Part shown: positions 61,770 through 64,000 of the stretch, one piece after another
How positions within the stretch are numbered: the first letter of the stretch is position 1
Layout: every line of letters starts with the position of its first letter
NCBI RefSeq assembly: GCF_002813455.1
Contig: NZ_PHHE01000001.1
Location: 1,364,001 to 1,428,000 of the forward strand
Length of the DNA: 64,000 nt
From: Pseudomonas baetica
GTDB taxonomy: Bacteria; Pseudomonadota; Gammaproteobacteria; Pseudomonadales; Pseudomonadaceae
Direction: 5' to 3'
Notes under the pieces: generated by a model
The model's input: the letters and a program-made list of their open reading frames with translations, nothing else
Told to the model about the DNA's origin: nothing
Databases searched by the model: none
Made by a program: the position numbers and the translations under genes

Positions 61770-61824
61770 GTTGCCGGCAAACGGCGGATGTCGTGGATCC
61801 GCCGTCCACCGTTGAACCTCTTGC

Positions 61825-63006
61825 TTAACCGCGTTCCAGCGCCAATGCCACACCCTGACCGCCGCCAATGCACAGGGTCGCCAGACCTTTCTTCGCATCA
61901 CGCTTGATCATCTCGTGCAGCAGCGTCACCAGCACTCGGCAGCCCGACGCACCGATCGGATGACCGAGGGCGATGGCGCCGCCGTTGACGTTGACCTTGT
62001 CCAGATCCCATTGCAGATCCTTGGCCACCGCCAGCGATTGCGCGGCGAAGGCTTCGTTGGCTTCGATCAGGTCAAGTTGACCAATGTCCCAGCCTGCCTT
62101 GTCCAGGCAGCGGCGGGTGGCCGAGACCGGGCCGATACCCATGATCGCCGGGTCGACGCCGGCGTTGGCATACGCAGCGATTTTCGCCAGCACCGGCAGA
62201 CCGAGCGCCTTGGCTTTCTCGGCGCTCATCAGAATGACCGCAGCGGCGCCGTCGTTCAGCGACGAGGCGTTACCGGCCGTGACGCTGCCGTCTTTCTTGA
62301 ACGCCGGGCGCAGTTTCGCCAGGGATTCGGCGGTGGTGGCGCCACGCGGTTGTTCGTCGACCTGAAACGCAACCGGATCGCCCTTGCGCTGCGGAATCAG
62401 GATCGGGGTGATTTCCTCAACGAAGCGACCGGCCTCAATGGCAGCGGCGGCTTTCTGCTGCGAGGCGGCAGCGAAGGCGTCCTGCTGCTCGCGGCTGATC
62501 TCGTACTTGTCGACCAGGTTCTCGGCAGTGATGCCCATATGGTAATCGTTGAACGCATCCCACAGGCCATCGCTGATCATGGTGTCGACGATTTGCGCGT
62601 GACCCATGCGCAGACCGGTGCGTGCGCCCGGCATCACGTAGTTGGACAGGCTCATGTTCTCCTGACCGCCAGCAATGATCACATCGGCATCGCCGCAACG
62701 GATCGCTTGCGCGCCGAGGTGCAGGGCCTTGAGGCCCGAGCCGCAGACCTTGTTCAGGGTCATGGCCGGCACGGCGTGGGGCAGGCCGGCCTTGATCGCG
62801 GCCTGACGCGCCGGGTTTTGGCCAGCGCCGGCAGTCAGCACCTGGCCCATGATCACTTCATCGACCTGGGCACCGTCCAGACCGGTCTGTTCGAGCAACT
62901 GGCGGATCACCGCCGCGCCCAGATCGACTGCGGATACCGAGGCCAGGGAACCCTGGAAACTGCCGATCGCGGTACGCGTGGCGGCAACAATGACAACGTC
63001 TTGCAT
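61825..63006 (-). CDS. atoB: Acetyl-CoA acetyltransferase (thiolase)
   Basis: The 393-residue protein has the thiolase acylation site [11 protein letters not shown] (Cys88), the GGQENMS segment, [19 protein letters not shown] (His) and LCIGGGQG (Cys near residue 378). It cleaves acetoacetyl-CoA to two acetyl-CoA. The ATG at 63006 gives the usual [15 protein letters not shown] start. It lies 11 bp after the CoA-transferase B gene, completing an acetoacetate degradation operon. Confidence 0.93.
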   Translation of the reverse strand: MQDVVIVAATRTAIGSFQGSLASVSAVDLGAAVIRQLLEQTGLDGAQVDEVIMGQVLTAGAGQNPARQAAIKAGLPHAVPAMTLNKVCGSGLKALHLGAQAIRCGDADVIIAGGQENMSLSNYVMPGARTGLRMGHAQIVDTMISDGLWDAFNDYHMGITAENLVDKYEISREQQDAFAAASQQKAAAAIEAGRFVEEITPILIPQRKGDPVAFQVDEQPRGATTAESLAKLRPAFKKDGSVTAGNASSLNDGAAAVILMSAEKAKALGLPVLAKIAAYANAGVDPAIMGIGPVSATRRCLDKAGWDIGQLDLIEANEAFAAQSLAVAKDLQWDLDKVNVNGGAIALGHPIGASGCRVLVTLLHEMIKRDAKKGLATLCIGGGQGVALALERG

Positions 63007-63017
63007 TTTCGACTTCC

Positions 63018-63683
63018 TCACTGGGCAGCGAACTGCATTTCCGGTACGTGATCCGGGACGATCAGTTTACCAGCGGTCTTGGCGACGATTTCCTCGACGC
63101 TGACGCCAGGTGCGCGTTCCTTGAGGACAAAAGCGCCATTTTCGATTTCCAGGTAGGCCAGGTCAGTCAGCACACGTTTAATGCACCCGGCGCCAGTCAG
63201 CGGCAGGCTGCACTTGGATAACAGTTTGGACTCACCGTCCTTGGACGCGTGGGTCATGATGACGATGATGTTGTCGGCGCCAGCCACCAGATCCATCGCG
63301 CCGCCCATGCCCTTGACCAGTTTGCCGGGGATCATCCACGAGGCGATGTTGCCTTCGACGTCGACTTCAAACGCGCCCAGCACGGTCAGGTCGACATGGC
63401 CGCCGCGGATCATCGCAAAGGATTCAGCGGAGGAGAAGATCGACGCGCCAATGCGCGCGGTCACGGTTTGTTTACCGGCGTTGATCATGTCGGCGTCGAT
63501 GGTTTCTTCAGTCGGAAAAGGGCCCATGCCGAGCAGGCCGTTTTCCGATTGCAGCATGACTTCCATGCCTTCGGGGATGTAGTTGGCGACCAGGGTCGGA
63601 ATGCCGATGCCGAGGTTCACGTAGTAGCCGTCCTGCATTTCGCGGGCGACGCGCTGAGCCATTTGTTCGCGGGAAAGTGCCAT
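63018..63683 (-). CDS. 3-oxoacid CoA-transferase subunit B
   Basis: The 221-residue protein has the catalytic [12 protein letters not shown] (Glu47) and AGSKV-type segments [16 protein letters not shown] and [12 protein letters not shown], as in AtoA/ScoB. Subunits A and B move CoA from succinyl-CoA or acetyl-CoA to acetoacetate. It sits between subunit A (24 bp upstream) and the thiolase. Confidence 0.92.
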   Translation of the reverse strand: MALSREQMAQRVAREMQDGYYVNLGIGIPTLVANYIPEGMEVMLQSENGLLGMGPFPTEETIDADMINAGKQTVTARIGASIFSSAESFAMIRGGHVDLTVLGAFEVDVEGNIASWMIPGKLVKGMGGAMDLVAGADNIIVIMTHASKDGESKLLSKCSLPLTGAGCIKRVLTDLAYLEIENGAFVLKERAPGVSVEEIVAKTAGKLIVPDHVPEMQFAAQ

Positions 63684-63707
63684 GTTGTTATTCTCCGTCA
63701 GCCTGAA

Positions 63708-64000
63708 TTATTTGCGGATGGTGCGCTGTTCGATGCGTTTTTCGAACGTGCCGCAAATGACCCGATCGACGTAGATGCCCGGGGTGTGAATGTGTGCCGG
63801 GTCCAGTTCGCCGGGTTCGACGATTTCTTCGACTTCGACCACGGTGATCTTGCCGGCAGTGGCGGCCAGCGGGTTGAAGTTTTGCGCGGTGTGACGGTAG
63901 ATGACGTTGCCGAAATGGTCGGCTTTCCAGCCTTTGACGATGGCGAAGTCGCCGGTGATGGATTCTTCCATCAGGTATTTGCGACCGTTGAACTCGCGCA
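63708..64000 (-). CDS. 3-oxoacid CoA-transferase subunit A (N-terminal part outside window)
   Basis: The C-terminal 97 residues are seen, and the frame runs off the right edge (REFNGRKYLMEESITGDFAIVKGW). KADHFGNVIYRHTAQNFNP and EIVEPGELDPAHIHTPGIYV are typical of AtoD/ScoA. An internal Met at 63971 is not the start. With the B subunit and thiolase it forms an operon read toward lower coordinates. Confidence 0.92.
   Translation of the reverse strand, partial: REFNGRKYLMEESITGDFAIVKGWKADHFGNVIYRHTAQNFNPLAATAGKITVVEVEEIVEPGELDPAHIHTPGIYVDRVICGTFEKRIEQRTIRK

Overview
The window looks like a chromosome segment of a Pseudomonas of the fluorescens group. It has high GC throughout and many short palindromic REP/REPIN-type repeats of the pseudomonad kinds (arms resembling GGGAGCGAGCCTGCTCGCGA, or GGAGCTGCCGCAGGCTGCGA). 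It also carries Pseudomonas-type genes such as aruF/aruG, a MocR/PdxR pair, a DUF6124 gene and cobF. Everything here is read from sequence and from remembered family knowledge; no database search was run.

Most notable region (2.4-14.6 kb): a compact gene set that matches, in order and family, the D-cycloserine pathway of Streptomyces lavendulae. It holds a YqcI/YcgG haem-type protein (DcsA-like), an arginase-fold hydrolase (DcsB-like), a DapF-like racemase (DcsC-like), a cysteine-synthase-like enzyme (DcsD-like), a MetX-like serine O-acetyltransferase (DcsE-like) and an ATP-grasp ligase (DcsG-like). Added to this core are an SDR, an AlaA-like aminotransferase, a two-Rossmann FAD/NAD(P) protein, an MFS exporter and a divergent MocR regulator that binds PLP, the cofactor cycloserine attacks. 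The expected flow is L-arginine to N-hydroxyarginine to hydroxyurea plus ornithine; L-serine to O-acetylserine; then O-ureido-L-serine, O-ureido-D-serine and D-cycloserine. The accessory genes suggest a tailored product, a different self-protection strategy, or both.

Upstream (0-2.3 kb) are a hemerythrin fragment and a leaderless pair, an AA10 lytic polysaccharide monooxygenase and a GH18 chitinase. From 14.6 to 34 kb the window holds mixed housekeeping and accessory genes: nudK, ogt, ggt, a cysteine hydrolase, lipoproteins, a SulP transporter, AhpD-like, AraC, EamA/MocR and cytochrome c. It also holds an IS4-family element inserted into a bidirectional terminator, a secreted protein made of nine 13-residue repeats, and two adjacent broken genes (a periplasmic chorismate mutase with a stop, and a MATE exporter with a frameshift).

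From 34 to 43 kb there are a DUF6124 gene with a structured leader, a P1 peptidase, a polyamine-type binding protein divergent from a LuxR regulator, an RlmI-like methyltransferase, a lone receiver protein, a HAD phosphatase and an M20 peptidase. From 43 to 51.6 kb an oxaloacetate decarboxylase-like gene is followed by a minus-strand catabolic operon: RpiR regulator, cysteine hydrolase, glutamine-synthetase-like, N-formylglutamate amidohydrolase-like, APC permease, aruF, aruG. From 51.9 kb to the end come a degenerate histidine phosphatase with cobF, a GlxA-type regulator with a rhodanese, a basic amino-acid binding protein with an AotO-like protein, an esterase, several secreted or membrane proteins of unknown role, mntH, and an acetoacetate degradation set (thiolase plus CoA-transferase B and the start of A). 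No rRNA, tRNA or CRISPR array was recognised.
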